Both the position numbers and the translations under genes were made by a program. The notes below the pieces were generated by a model. That model saw only the letters and a program-made list of their open reading frames with translations, was not told where the DNA came from and did no database searches. Shown here in pieces: positions 1 to 6,371 of a DNA stretch of 17,111 nucleotides. The DNA is taken from the NCBI GenBank assembly GCA_964387955.1, contig CAYLXX010000020.1, positions 1-17,111 of the forward strand. Direction: 5' to 3'. Position 1 is the stretch's first letter; the number at the start of each line of letters is the position of its first letter. Origin of the DNA: CAYLXX01 sp964387955. Its GTDB lineage: Bacteria > Patescibacteriota > Microgenomatia > UBA1406 > GWC2-37-13.

Positions 1-1
1 T

Positions 2-469
2 AAATCAATTCCTGAAATAGCTATGAAATTTGATCCTCATTTGCAAGATATACTTTTTGCAGTTAAAGATGATCATAATGTAAAAATAATTCAAAATCCT
101 ACTAGTCAAAATATGGATCAAGTCGTAGCTACTGATCAAGCAGGTAATAAAGTTATTCTGATTTTAAGAGAGAAAGTTAATGGCAAGAACGCGCGCTTGA
201 GTATAAAGTCTGTAGCATACAATGATTCTACTTCTCAGGCACTGCCCGATAATTCGCTTGATATCTCCAATAAATTGGAAGTGCAAAATCAAGAACAGCG
301 TAAGTTAGAACAAACATTTAAACTGAATAATTCCTCGGTACAATTAATTTATAAATTAGCAACGAATAAATCATCTATTCTTATTGGCAATACACCAATT
401 GGTGAAATAGATGGCATGAAACTCTTGCAAATCGAGACGAAACAGGGTACTCTGATCTATACCTACTAA
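2..469 (+). CDS. Unrecognised protein, 5'-partial (runs in from the left edge)
   Basis: The reading frame is open from base 2 and has no stop before the first ATG at 23. No Shine-Dalgarno sequence precedes that ATG, so the gene most likely begins left of the window; if the ATG at 23 is the true start, the product is 148 residues. The visible part is polar, rich in Asn, Gln, Lys and Ser, with alternating hydrophobic residues suggestive of beta strands. It has no cysteine and no obvious membrane segment. I recognise no family or catalytic motif. It ends with TAA six bases before the next gene on the same strand, so the two are probably co-transcribed. Because that neighbour is membrane-anchored or secreted, this protein may also act at the envelope, but that is only inference. 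Confidence 0.6.
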   Translation, partial: KSIPEIAMKFDPHLQDILFAVKDDHNVKIIQNPTSQNMDQVVATDQAGNKVILILREKVNGKNARLSIKSVAYNDSTSQALPDNSLDISNKLEVQNQEQRKLEQTFKLNNSSVQLIYKLATNKSSILIGNTPIGEIDGMKLLQIETKQGTLIYTY

Positions 470-475
470 AAAAAT

Positions 476-1003
476 ATGAGAAGGAAAAAAGAGTCGCCAT
501 TTGCACTGGCGGCTTTTACTATTGCCGCAGGTCTTCTAATAAGCTGTTCTGTAATCATGATGAATGAATTACCTCATCAGGTATTGCATTCGAAGACGAT
601 TCAAGCAGCCTACGATGAAGATTTAGGCAAATTTCAAGCTGACAATTTGCGATTCTCTATCCAATTGCCTCAGAAATTTGACACGTTGGTAGGCGTCCAA
701 CATGTCGACTTGCTCACAACCGCAGGCAAAATTACAATCAGTAGGACAGCAACTGATTATGATAATCTTAAAGACTACCTGAACGAGCTTGATTCCAAAA
801 GACAATCGCAGATACAAAATGAACAGGAAATGAATATCGATGGCTATCAAGCAGTCTCTAGAACAGAAATCAGCTCCCCCGACAGCGAGAATAAAGTCTA
901 TGATATTATGGTGGATGGTTGGGTGTATTCTTTATCATCATCACAAAAACCGCTTTTTAATGATTTGGCCCAAATTGCCACCTCCTTTACGTATCTACCT
1001 TAA
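476..1003 (+). CDS. Small membrane-anchored protein or lipoprotein of unknown function
   Basis: This is a 175-residue protein. The N-terminus is basic (Arg2, Arg3, Lys4, Lys5) and is followed by a hydrophobic stretch at about residues 8 to 30. Within it, Leu21-Ile22-Ser23-Cys24 fits a lipobox, so it could be a lipoprotein cleaved before Cys24. The hydrophobic run continues past the cysteine, so a simple signal anchor is equally possible. The rest is a soluble domain of about 140 residues with beta-rich alternation; residues around 55 to 75 loosely recall PsbP-like extracytoplasmic domains, but I cannot assign the family. The start lies six bases after the upstream stop and has no clear ribosome binding site, which suggests translational coupling. 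The reading frame ends 40 bases before the tRNA gene, and no terminator is visible between them. Confidence 0.72.
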   Translation: MRRKKESPFALAAFTIAAGLLISCSVIMMNELPHQVLHSKTIQAAYDEDLGKFQADNLRFSIQLPQKFDTLVGVQHVDLLTTAGKITISRTATDYDNLKDYLNELDSKRQSQIQNEQEMNIDGYQAVSRTEISSPDSENKVYDIMVDGWVYSLSSSQKPLFNDLAQIATSFTYLP

Positions 1004-1028
1004 TCTCTGAATACAGTCCCAGGCGTGG

Positions 1029-1034
1029 TAAAAT
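1029..1034 (+). promoter_or_regulatory. Candidate -10 box for tRNA-Ser
   Basis: The hexamer TAAAAT differs from TATAAT at one position and ends nine bases before the first base of the tRNA. The overlapping TATACT at 1034 to 1039 would be too close. No good -35 box is seen around 1006 to 1011, so this is a weak call. Confidence 0.35.
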
Positions 1035-1043
1035 ATACTATCT

Positions 1044-1130
1044 GGAGGCGTGCCGGAGTGGTTGATCGGGCTAGTCTCGAAAACTGGTATGGCCGCAAGG
1101 TCATCAGAGGTTCGAATCCTCTCGCCTCCG
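1044..1130 (+). tRNA. tRNA-Ser (anticodon CGA)
   Basis: The cloverleaf can be drawn in full. The acceptor stem GGAGGCG/CGCCTCC has seven perfect pairs, with discriminator G1130. The D stem is CCG/CGG. The anticodon stem CTAGT/ACTGG has one T-G pair and encloses the loop CTCGAAA, giving anticodon CGA, which reads UCG. A long variable arm (stem ATGGCC/GGTCAT with one G-T pair, loop GCAA) marks a class II tRNA. The T arm is AGAGG-TTCGAAT-CCTCT. The long variable arm together with CGA identifies serine. The 3' CCA is not encoded (CAC follows), so it must be added by CCA nucleotidyltransferase. Confidence 0.96.
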
Positions 1131-1139
1131 CACTTCGTA

Positions 1140-1145
1140 TATAAT
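1140..1145 (+). promoter_or_regulatory. Perfect -10 box TATAAT directly before the NADH dehydrogenase gene
   Basis: TATAAT lies between the tRNA and the next gene and ends seven bases before its ATG at 1153, so transcription would start at or next to the start codon. No convincing -35 hexamer is present; the expected place falls inside the tRNA T arm. If real, this promoter gives a leaderless mRNA, and the gene need not rely on read-through from the tRNA. Confidence 0.45.
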
Positions 1146-1152
1146 TAATTTC

Positions 1153-2373
1153 ATGGAGAAAAAAGTAGTTATCGTTGGCGGTGGGTTTGCGGGAATTTCT
1201 GCTGCACTTGAGCTTGAAAAAAAGCACCTTCCCGAAACAAAAATTATTCTTATTTCTGATAAGCCCCATTTTGAATTCCATGCCTCTTTATATAGGGTTT
1301 TGACTGGTCATTCACCACTTGAAGTTTGTATCCCATTGGGTGAAATTTTTAAAGGTAAAAATATTGAATTAGTTCAAGACACTATAAAAAAAATTGACAT
1401 AAAGAAAAAGGAATTGAAAGGAGAGTCAGATTCGAGGTTTACCTACGATTATTTGGTGCTTGCAATGGGAAGCGAAGTAAATTTTTATAATATTGATGGC
1501 CTAAAAGACCATTCATTCAACATCAATACAATTACTGAGTGCTTACGACTAAAACGACATTTGCACGAAAGTTTTTCGCAATGCAAAATTCTTTCAAAAG
1601 AAGAAAAAAAGTGCAATACACACATTGTCGTAGTAGGCGGAGGAGCGAGTGGTTGTGAAGTAGCTGGAGAACTTGCAAAATATACCCAAAAACTTGCCAA
1701 ACAGCATAACATAGACCCATCGTTGATTAATATAGATCTCATTCATGCAGGTCCACGTATTCTCGAATTTCTGCCTGAGTCAATTGCCTTGAAAATATCT
1801 CAAAGGTTGGTAAATCTGGGAGTAAGAGTCATGGTAGATAAAAGATTATTAAAAGGCGATATAGAAACTGTTTATTTCCCCGATGTGAAAATGAAAACCA
1901 AGACACTTATCTGGACTGCGGGAGTTCAGTCGAATAGAATCTACAATGGGATTGATGGATTTGATTATGATGATAAAGGAAGGGTAAAAGTGAACCAACA
2001 ATTGCAAGGTTATGAAGGTGTGTATATTGTGGGAGACGGCTCATCTTCAAAGTTTTCGGGAATGGCCCGACCGGCTATCAATCAAGGTAAATTCGCAGCA
2101 AACTCGATTTTTAATTCGATTACGTCACTCAATCAACAATCGTACAATGAACCTACGCCAAAGTTTATTATCCCAATTGGTCAAGGTTGGGCTGCGACAA
2201 ATGCGCTCGGGCCGATGATATATGGTCGATTGGGATGGATAATAAAACGCGCGCGAGATCTAATATATTTTACTTCGATCTTGCCTCTGAATAAAGCATT
2301 AACTGCTTTTCTATCAGATCGTCACCTTACTGAGTCTTGTCCAATTTGTTCTCAAGCTTCAGATGGAAACTAA
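1153..2373 (+). CDS. ndh: Type II NADH dehydrogenase-like FAD/NAD(P)H oxidoreductase
   Basis: At 406 residues this is a normal length for the NDH-2 family, single-subunit flavoproteins that pass electrons from NADH to quinone at the inner membrane face without pumping protons. The FAD-binding Rossmann motif Gly9-Gly-Gly-Phe-Ala-Gly14 is at the N-terminus. A second, NADH-binding motif is Gly162-Gly-Gly-Ala-Ser-Gly167. The FAD-closing motif Gly294-Asp295-Gly296 follows, then the ARPAINQG segment, a degenerate form of the quinone-site motif of NDH-2. The C-terminus (about residues 350 to 385) has an amphipathic, Arg/Lys-flanked hydrophobic stretch like the membrane-docking helices of this family. 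An unusual Cys396-Pro-Ile-Cys399 pair lies near the end. There is no Shine-Dalgarno; the start fits the TATAAT box seven bases upstream. The gene overlaps the next by 11 nt. Other disulphide-family oxidoreductases are possible, and the acceptor is inferred. Confidence 0.85.
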   Translation: MEKKVVIVGGGFAGISAALELEKKHLPETKIILISDKPHFEFHASLYRVLTGHSPLEVCIPLGEIFKGKNIELVQDTIKKIDIKKKELKGESDSRFTYDYLVLAMGSEVNFYNIDGLKDHSFNINTITECLRLKRHLHESFSQCKILSKEEKKCNTHIVVVGGGASGCEVAGELAKYTQKLAKQHNIDPSLINIDLIHAGPRILEFLPESIALKISQRLVNLGVRVMVDKRLLKGDIETVYFPDVKMKTKTLIWTAGVQSNRIYNGIDGFDYDDKGRVKVNQQLQGYEGVYIVGDGSSSKFSGMARPAINQGKFAANSIFNSITSLNQQSYNEPTPKFIIPIGQGWAATNALGPMIYGRLGWIIKRARDLIYFTSILPLNKALTAFLSDRHLTESCPICSQASDGN

Positions 2374-3166
2374 AAAATTTAGAAAAATTATTTGGGATTT
2401 TTATGGCGAAAATAAACGCGATTTACCATGGCGCAGACAAATTGATCCTTACTTAATTGTCGTATCTGAAATTATGCTGCAACAAACCCAAGTCCCAAGA
2501 GTATTAAAAAAATTCCCCGAGTTTGTCGAAAAATTTCCTAATTGGAAGCTATTAGCAAATGCACCAACACGAGATGTACTAAAAATCTGGAGCGGAATGG
2601 GCTACAACAGGCGTGCAATATATCTTAGGAAAATTGCAGAAATCGTGAAGAAAAAATATCAAGGAATATTACCTAAGGATCCCAAAATTCTCGATACATT
2701 TCCTGGAATTGGTAAAGCTACAGCTCGATCTATTGCCGCGTTTGCATACAACATTCCAACGGTATTTATTGAAACTAATATTAGGCGTATTTTTATACAT
2801 CATTTTTTTTCTGATAAAGAAAATATAAGCGACCAAGAAATATTGCCAATTGTAGAAAAAACACTCGATAGCGATAATCCACGAAAGTGGTACTGGGCAC
2901 TTTTTGATTATGGCACGTATCTTTCAAAAACGATTAACAATCCGAATAAAAAAAGTCGACATTATTCTCTTCAATCCAAGTTCATTGGGTCAGATAGGCA
3001 GATGAGAGGATTAATTCTTAAACAGATTCTGCAGGAAGGCTTGATTAAAGGTAATGAATTTATTGAACAATTTCCTCAGGATAAAGATAGGATTTTGAGG
3101 GCATTCACATCTCTTAAAGGAGAAGGAATAATACATGAGAAAAATGGCATGTATGAGGTAAAATAG
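2363..3166 (+). CDS. MutY-like HhH-GPD DNA glycosylase lacking the Fe-S cluster
   Basis: A 267-residue base-excision-repair glycosylase. Trp23 with Leu-Pro before it, and the block Ser35-Glu36-Ile-Met-Leu-Gln-Gln-Thr-Gln-Val44, match the MutY signature; Glu36 corresponds to catalytic Glu37 of E. coli MutY. The helix-hairpin-helix is Pro114-Gly-Ile-Gly117. Ala119 sits where endonuclease III has its lysine nucleophile, so the enzyme should be monofunctional. Three points depart from classic MutY. The catalytic Asp position is Glu137 (FIETN instead of LDGN). The C-terminal four-cysteine Fe-S loop is absent, and the protein contains no cysteine at all. The tail (about 210 to 267) looks like a small winged helix rather than the NUDIX-like 8-oxoguanine-sensing domain. 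The start overlaps the upstream gene by 11 nt, without a Shine-Dalgarno, which suggests translational coupling. Adenine opposite 8-oxoguanine is the expected substrate, but specificity could differ. Confidence 0.82.
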   Translation: METKKFRKIIWDFYGENKRDLPWRRQIDPYLIVVSEIMLQQTQVPRVLKKFPEFVEKFPNWKLLANAPTRDVLKIWSGMGYNRRAIYLRKIAEIVKKKYQGILPKDPKILDTFPGIGKATARSIAAFAYNIPTVFIETNIRRIFIHHFFSDKENISDQEILPIVEKTLDSDNPRKWYWALFDYGTYLSKTINNPNKKSRHYSLQSKFIGSDRQMRGLILKQILQEGLIKGNEFIEQFPQDKDRILRAFTSLKGEGIIHEKNGMYEVK

Positions 3167-3169
3167 CCT

Positions 3170-3793
3170 ATGGAAGAGCAGAAAAAGAAAATCGCCATCA
3201 TTGATAGAGAACTTAAGAAACTATTCCCAAAAGCATTTATTGAGCTTAATTACTCAACTCCCCTTGAGTTGCTTGTCGCAACAATTATGTCTGCTCAATG
3301 TACTGATAAATTAGTCAATAAAGTCACTGACAATCTCTTTAAGAGGTACAAAGCACTTGATGACTATGCTAACGCAGATTTGGAAACATTTCGTAAAGAT
3401 ATTTACCCAGTCACTTTCTACAATAATAAAGCCAAAAATATTATCGCTACTGCTAACAAAATAAAAAAAGAGTATGGCGGAAAAGTACCACAAACTATGG
3501 CGGAATTACTTACTCTTCCTGGAGTTGCTCGCAAGACAGCCAATGTCATGTTGGGTGTAGGTTTCAAGAAACCAGCAGGAATTGTGGTTGATACTCATGT
3601 TCGACGGTTAGCCAATCTTTTGGGTTTAACCAAAAGTCAGGATCCTGTGAAAATAGAGCAAGATCTGATGATGATAGTACCTCGAAGTGAATGGGTGGAT
3701 ATTTCACTTAGATTAACTTTGTATGGCAGGCGTTATTGTCCAGCTCGTCCTCATGACCATGCCAATTGCCCTCTGACCAAAGCTTTACGATAA
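3170..3793 (+). CDS. nth: Endonuclease III (bifunctional DNA glycosylase/AP lyase) with a partial Fe-S loop
   Basis: This 207-residue protein is close to the usual length of Nth, which removes oxidised pyrimidines and cuts the strand at the abasic site. The Ser41-Ala-Gln-Cys-Thr-Asp46 block, the helix-hairpin-helix Leu116-Pro-Gly-Val-Ala-Arg-Lys122 with nucleophile Lys122, and Val140-Asp141-Thr-His with catalytic Asp141 are all present, so activity is expected. The C-terminal Fe-S loop, normally Cys-X6-Cys-X2-Cys-X5-Cys, reads Cys190-X6-His197-X2-Cys200-X5-Leu206, and the protein ends one residue later. Two of the four ligands are therefore gone; His197 could be a replacement ligand. The start is three bases after the upstream stop. 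GAGG at 3155 to 3158 could serve as a slightly distant ribosome binding site. The 3' end overlaps the convergent dinB gene by nine bases. Confidence 0.93.
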   Translation: MEEQKKKIAIIDRELKKLFPKAFIELNYSTPLELLVATIMSAQCTDKLVNKVTDNLFKRYKALDDYANADLETFRKDIYPVTFYNNKAKNIIATANKIKKEYGGKVPQTMAELLTLPGVARKTANVMLGVGFKKPAGIVVDTHVRRLANLLGLTKSQDPVKIEQDLMMIVPRSEWVDISLRLTLYGRRYCPARPHDHANCPLTKALR

Positions 3794-5005
3794 AAGAGGA
3801 ATATCCAGATTTTGTAGAGCATGTTTCGGTTTTTTTTTCTTGGTAAAAAGACTCGATCCAAAATCAATCTGACCATCTTCAAAAAGTGGATAAATTTTTT
3901 TAACTTTTTCTTGTTTTTTAGTATCGATGTCAAAAAGAGATGATTGCATATGTGTACTTTCCTCAAGGTCAGATATAGTGCAGCCAGTTGCTCGATAGAG
4001 AACTCCCTTTTTATGTATGCTTAGAAAATATTTTTTTATTAAATCATGAATAAGGTAGGGATAAACTGTTTGATTAGGTAATTTAATTTCGGTTGAGTGG
4101 AAAGTGAATTTCTGAGTTTTTAAAAAAATAGAGATTCGTTGCACGCTATATCCGTAGCGGCGAGCTTTTTCGAAGGCGTTCTCGATATGACTGAGCAACC
4201 TTGCCCAAAGAATGTCGGGGTCGTTGGTTGCCGGCCAAAAAGTACCTGTATCTTGGATAGACTTATACGTATCTTTGGTTGCGGTGTCTAACATGAAAAC
4301 CATTTCTCCTCGTAACTCTCTCCAAATTTCCCAATAAGGTTTGGAAAGGTGTTGTATGATAAATGATTCTGGTTTAGCAACAAATTTACCCACAGTATCG
4401 AGTCCAATTTTTTGAAGATACGCGCCAGTATTATCTCCAATACCCCAAACTTTTTTTATGGGAATATTTTGTAAAAATTGCTCAATAAAACGACCTTCTA
4501 CTACTGTTAATCCTGAAGGTTTGCGATAGCTTGAGGCGAGTTTGGCGAGAGATTTTGTAAGAGAAACACCGACCGATATGGTAATACCTAAATTTTTTTC
4601 AATTTCATTTTTGACTGCTTGACCAATTTCTTTATAATTCATATTGAGAGGTCTTTGCAGGCCTTTGATATCGGCAAATGCTTCATCGATAGAATATTCC
4701 TCAATATGAGGACTATATTTGCGTAAAATATCAAACATTTTATGGGAAAACAGCGAGTACATACTGTAATCTGAGCTCATCACAATGCATTGAGGGCAGA
4801 GCTTGCGTACTTGAGAGATAGTCATACAGCGTTTGACGCCATATTTCTGCGCTTCGTAGGAAACTGCAACTGCAATACCTCGTTCACGACCAGTTACGAG
4901 CGGTTTGCCTTTAAGTTGAGGATGAAGGGCTTGGATGACTGAAGAAAAAAATGCGTCGCCATCAAGATGGAGTATTACACTAGGCCAGGATCGCACTTGT
5001 AGCAT
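3785..5005 (-). CDS. dinB: DNA polymerase IV (Y-family translesion polymerase)
   Basis: A 406-residue polymerase that copies past damaged template bases with low fidelity. The palm begins with His13-Leu-Asp15-Gly-Asp17-Ala-Phe-Phe20; Asp15 is the first metal ligand and Phe20 lies at the steric-gate position that excludes ribonucleotides. The second catalytic block is Ser105-Ile-Asp107-Glu108-Ala-Phe. A helix-hairpin-helix thumb (VWGIG) and a little-finger domain follow. Near the C-terminus Gln354-Ser-Ser-Leu-Phe358 is a good match to the QxxLF sliding-clamp-binding motif. The start is set by a strong promoter whose -10 box lies eight bases upstream; no Shine-Dalgarno exists. Its position next to DNA glycosylase genes fits a role in tolerating oxidised bases, and the palindromic promoter suggests damage-dependent control; both are inference. 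Confidence 0.9.
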   Translation of the reverse strand: MLQVRSWPSVILHLDGDAFFSSVIQALHPQLKGKPLVTGRERGIAVAVSYEAQKYGVKRCMTISQVRKLCPQCIVMSSDYSMYSLFSHKMFDILRKYSPHIEEYSIDEAFADIKGLQRPLNMNYKEIGQAVKNEIEKNLGITISVGVSLTKSLAKLASSYRKPSGLTVVEGRFIEQFLQNIPIKKVWGIGDNTGAYLQKIGLDTVGKFVAKPESFIIQHLSKPYWEIWRELRGEMVFMLDTATKDTYKSIQDTGTFWPATNDPDILWARLLSHIENAFEKARRYGYSVQRISIFLKTQKFTFHSTEIKLPNQTVYPYLIHDLIKKYFLSIHKKGVLYRATGCTISDLEESTHMQSSLFDIDTKKQEKVKKIYPLFEDGQIDFGSSLFTKKKKPKHALQNLDIPLLS

Positions 5006-5006
5006 A

Positions 5007-5019
5007 TATACTAAGTATA
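5007..5019. repeat. 13-base inverted repeat over the dinB -10 box
   Basis: TATACT-A-AGTATA is a perfect 6+1+6 inverted repeat that includes the dinB -10 hexamer and reaches to within one base of the dinB ATG. It may be a regulator site or simply follow from a TATACT box next to AT-rich sequence. Confidence 0.4.
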
Positions 5020-5043
5020 GTAAACGATCGTTTCCTTTGTCAA
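5014..5043 (-). promoter_or_regulatory. Strong sigma-70-type promoter of dinB
   Basis: On the minus strand TTGACA (5043 to 5038, perfect -35) is followed after 18 bases by TATACT (5019 to 5014, one mismatch to TATAAT). The ATG begins eight bases after the -10 box, so the transcript should start at or within a base or two of the start codon, giving a leaderless mRNA. The spacer holds the palindrome at 5022 to 5033. Confidence 0.75.
5022..5033. promoter_or_regulatory. Perfect 12-bp palindrome, candidate operator of dinB
   Basis: AAACGATCGTTT equals its own reverse complement and lies wholly in the -35/-10 spacer of dinB, where a bound dimeric repressor would block RNA polymerase. It also sits just upstream of the -35 box of the divergent gene. 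LexA-type control would suit a translesion polymerase, but the sequence is not the known E. coli or Bacillus LexA box, so the regulator is unknown. Confidence 0.55.
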
Positions 5044-5064
5044 GAGAGTAAAGTATTGTAAACT
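5037..5064 (+). promoter_or_regulatory. Promoter of the ferric-reductase-like gene
   Basis: TTGTCA (5037 to 5042, one mismatch to TTGACA) is followed after 16 bases by TAAACT (5059 to 5064, two mismatches). Its -35 overlaps the dinB -35 on the other strand by five bases, so the two promoters compete for the same DNA. The -10 ends eight bases before the ATG at 5073, again predicting a leaderless transcript. Confidence 0.5.
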
Positions 5065-5072
5065 AAGAGATT

Positions 5073-6371
5073 ATGTCAATAGGAGTAGTGCGATCAAAGA
5101 TGGCGTCTTGGACAATTATACTTTTAGTATTAATTCCATTGTTGGGATGGATGGCTTATTTACCATTACCGATACGATTCATAAGTATAAAAGCGACATT
5201 ATTGAGTTTTTCACAAATAGCTGCTTTAGAAGGTACAACGCTATTTGCTATCAGTCTTTGTCTCTCCGGAAGATTTGCATTTCTTGAAGATTACTTTAAC
5301 GGTATCTCCAATCAATATCGTGCCCATTACATCACAGGTGGTATTGCATTTATTCTTCTTATATCTCATTTTATTTTGCTTCTCGGGAGTTATGCTTTTG
5401 ATTCGTTTGCAATTATGTTATCTCTCTTTTTACCCCAGACTATCGCACGACTGTTTGCGCTTTCTTCTTTTTTTATCCTTATTGTTATGATGATATTTAC
5501 GTATTGGTTTAAGCTACCGTATGAAGTATGGAAACTATCGCACAAGTTTTTGGGTATAGCGTTTGTTTTTGGCGTAATGCATTATTTGCTTGTGCCGAGC
5601 GATGTTACTTCGTATCTTCCTCTTGAAATATACATTTTTACTATTTCTGGGGCAGGAATTTTCATTTATTTATATTACACGATATTAGGTTTTAAGCTCA
5701 TACATAAATATCAATATACGATCGAAAAAATAAAACAGCTTAATAACAATACTTGGGAAATTGATATGGAGCCGAAAGATCATAAAATATCTTTCATACC
5801 TGGGCAATTTGTGTTTGTCAGTTTTTATACTCCTGGATTTAGTACTGAGTCTCATCCTTTTTCTATCGCATCCATGCCTACAGAAAATGGACTTAAATTA
5901 ACTATAAAATCACTGGGTGATTATACGCGACAGCTTAAAAGATTGGTTCCCGGCAGTCTGGCTTTCATCGAAGGGCCGTTTGGTCGATTTCTGGAGCAAG
6001 AAAGGGAGAATCAGATTTGGATAGCGGGCGGAATAGGTATTACTGCCTTTTTAAGTAAAATTGAGATGCTAGATCATACTGATATCAATATTGATTTGTA
6101 TTATGTTGTCCATAATTCTACAGAAGCTGTGTACTTAGATGAAATTTTGAAAATTGCATCACGGTTTAAAAACTTTAGAGTCTGCCTCTATGATACAGGC
6201 AAAGAAGGACATATTACTGCCTCAGCGATCAATAAAATTAGTGAAGGTCTTGATGGAAAAGACATCTATGTCTGCGGTCCCCAGCAAATGATGAATATGA
6301 TTCGCAATCAATTTATAGCGCTCAAAGTACCAAAAAATAAAATCCATATCGAAAATTTTGCGATGCGTTAG
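5073..6371 (+). CDS. Ferric-reductase-like transmembrane haem/FAD/NAD(P)H oxidoreductase
   Basis: A 432-residue protein built like the FRE/NADPH-oxidase superfamily, moving electrons from cytosolic NAD(P)H through FAD and two b haems across the membrane. About six hydrophobic segments fill residues 13 to 207. Two histidine pairs, His85/His99 and His157/His170, lie in two helices with spacings of 14 and 13, as in gp91phox-type proteins. The FAD part shows Pro243-Gly-Gln-Phe and His261-Pro-Phe-Ser264, then Gly301-Pro-Phe-Gly304. The NAD part has Gly319-Gly-Ile-Gly-Ile-Thr324 and Cys401-Gly-Pro403. The usual C-terminal aromatic residue is missing; the chain ends Ala-Met-Arg. ATG at 5073 fits a leaderless transcript; an alternative ATG at 5100 lies 14 bases after AGGAG. 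The acceptor (ferric iron, oxygen, quinone or another carrier) cannot be read from sequence. The stop overlaps that of the convergent gene. Confidence 0.88.
   Translation: MSIGVVRSKMASWTIILLVLIPLLGWMAYLPLPIRFISIKATLLSFSQIAALEGTTLFAISLCLSGRFAFLEDYFNGISNQYRAHYITGGIAFILLISHFILLLGSYAFDSFAIMLSLFLPQTIARLFALSSFFILIVMMIFTYWFKLPYEVWKLSHKFLGIAFVFGVMHYLLVPSDVTSYLPLEIYIFTISGAGIFIYLYYTILGFKLIHKYQYTIEKIKQLNNNTWEIDMEPKDHKISFIPGQFVFVSFYTPGFSTESHPFSIASMPTENGLKLTIKSLGDYTRQLKRLVPGSLAFIEGPFGRFLEQERENQIWIAGGIGITAFLSKIEMLDHTDINIDLYYVVHNSTEAVYLDEILKIASRFKNFRVCLYDTGKEGHITASAINKISEGLDGKDIYVCGPQQMMNMIRNQFIALKVPKNKIHIENFAMR

Noticed and set aside
1044..1145. Possible tRNA-associated integration site
   Set aside because: No integrase gene, no direct repeat of the tRNA 3' end, and no shift in gene type that would mark an inserted element.
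1000..1281. Minus-strand open frame of 93 codons across the tRNA
   Set aside because: It is the antisense of tRNA-Ser and of the NADH dehydrogenase start; the peptide it gives is the familiar artefact of translating the reverse of a serine tRNA gene.
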